Below, one piece after another: positions 12,351 through 12,782 of a stretch of 12,782 nt of DNA. Below the pieces are notes generated by a model. It saw only the letters and a list, made by a program, of their open reading frames with translations, ran no database searches and had not been told where the DNA came from. The position numbers were made by a program, and so were the translations under genes. The stretch covers positions 1 to 12,782 of the forward strand of contig JAJQHG010000114.1 of the NCBI GenBank assembly GCA_021199865.1. The letters run 5' to 3'. Source of the DNA: Methanosphaera sp. GTDB lineage: Archaea > Methanobacteriota > Methanobacteria > Methanobacteriales > Methanobacteriaceae. Numbering within the stretch: the first letter of the stretch is position 1; each line of letters opens with the position of its first letter.

Positions 12351-12620
12351 TTAGTCTCCTCCAGTTATACGTTTAATGTTACGTTTTGCAACTTTACCCA
12401 TAGGGGTCTCTGGAATATATGCTCCACCAGTAAATACGTTTCCGCACTTCTTACATTTCCATATACCTGCGTGAGTTCTTTTTACGCCTGGTCTGTCACA
12501 TCTAGGACAAATATGTTTAGCATGCATCTTGTCTTCAACGTCTTTCACTGATCTTTTAGCTTTTCTACCATATCTAGCACCAAAACGACCAGTAGATCCT
12601 ACTTTACTTTTTTTAACCAT
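12351..12620 (-). CDS. rpl37Ae: Large ribosomal subunit protein L37Ae (eL43)
   Basis: Zinc-binding ribosomal protein found only in archaea and eukaryotes. The 89-residue product starts with the very conserved basic region KKSKVGSTGRFGARYGRKAKRSVKDVE, carries the zinc ribbon ligands C38, C41, C56 and C59 (CPRC and CKKC), and continues with WKCKKCGNVFTGGAYIPETPMGK, the family signature. AAGGTGA at 12630-12624 is the ribosome binding site. It is the promoter-proximal gene of the L37Ae-rpoP pair visible here. In other archaea it follows the exosome subunit genes rrp4, rrp41 and rrp42, which may lie just beyond the window end. Confidence 0.96.
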   Translation of the reverse strand: MVKKSKVGSTGRFGARYGRKAKRSVKDVEDKMHAKHICPRCDRPGVKRTHAGIWKCKKCGNVFTGGAYIPETPMGKVAKRNIKRITGGD

Positions 12621-12782
12621 TATTTCACCTTCCGTTAAGTCAATATTAAAAAGATTCTCTCTTTGTATCCTCTAATATTTCTCGAAGATAATAAGTAAAT
12701 TGAATTAATAAAAAAATAACAAAAACCTATAAACTGTTATTTCTATTATATTCACTCGTATTCTTAAACCAATAGTTAGAGC
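12621..12782. other. Region upstream of rpl37Ae without a recognisable gene
   Basis: No gene is convincing here. Two minus-strand frames are open from the window edge for 17 to 25 codons, but their peptides do not resemble exosome subunits. T tracts on the minus strand (12710-12716, and a shorter one near 12721-12725) could terminate an upstream transcript, which would mean that rpl37Ae has its own promoter in this region. Confidence 0.4.

Noticed and set aside
12333..12551. 72-codon plus-strand frame over rpl37Ae
   Set aside because: It is the antisense of a very conserved ribosomal protein gene.

Overview
The window is a very AT-rich archaeal chromosome segment, almost certainly from a methanogen of the Methanobacteriaceae; Methanosphaera or Methanobrevibacter is my best guess from composition and gene content. 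The evidence is the archaeal-type stalk proteins L10 and L12 with acidic tails ending in GALFG, Spt5/NusG, an archaeal alanyl-tRNA synthetase, a methanogenesis marker 16 protein, Brix, prefoldin beta, Pcc1, L37Ae and RpoP. There are also TATA boxes 20 to 35 bases before many starts and GGAGG or AGGTGA ribosome binding sites. I see no mobile element, CRISPR array, prophage, tRNA or rRNA.

Positions 1-3505 (+ strand) hold secE, nusG/spt5, rpl11, rpl1, rpl10 and rpl12: the translocon subunit, the transcription elongation factor and the L1/stalk ribosomal proteins. The leader and first codons of rpl1 carry three successive RNA structures. The last, at 1464-1504, closely matches the archaeal L1 protein binding site, so autoregulation of the L1-L10-L12 mRNA is likely. 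A separate hairpin lies between rpl10 and rpl12.

Positions 3506-8937 (+ strand) hold apparently separate units: alaS, the marker 16 protein (a sulfurtransferase-like domain fused to a two-cluster ferredoxin), a HAD hydrolase, and a short gene for a 58-residue two-helix membrane protein with a strong ribosome binding site. The last gene overlaps the convergent PfkB kinase gene by 6 bases.

Positions 8932-12620 (- strand, described in transcription order from the right) hold rpl37Ae and rpoP, then brix, pcc1 and prefoldin beta, then DUF3194, a HisA-like protein and a PfkB kinase. L37Ae, RpoP, Brix and prefoldin beta form the known tail of the archaeal exosome superoperon, linking ribosome assembly, transcription, tRNA modification (KEOPS) and protein folding. 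The HisA-like/PfkB pair is the least understood part.

The best candidate for something undescribed is a recurring 3'-end motif, TTAACTCT and/or TTAAYCTCCC. It follows rpl12, alaS, the marker 16 gene and, on the other strand, prefoldin beta, often near T tracts or hairpins. It may be a lineage-specific transcript 3'-end signal.
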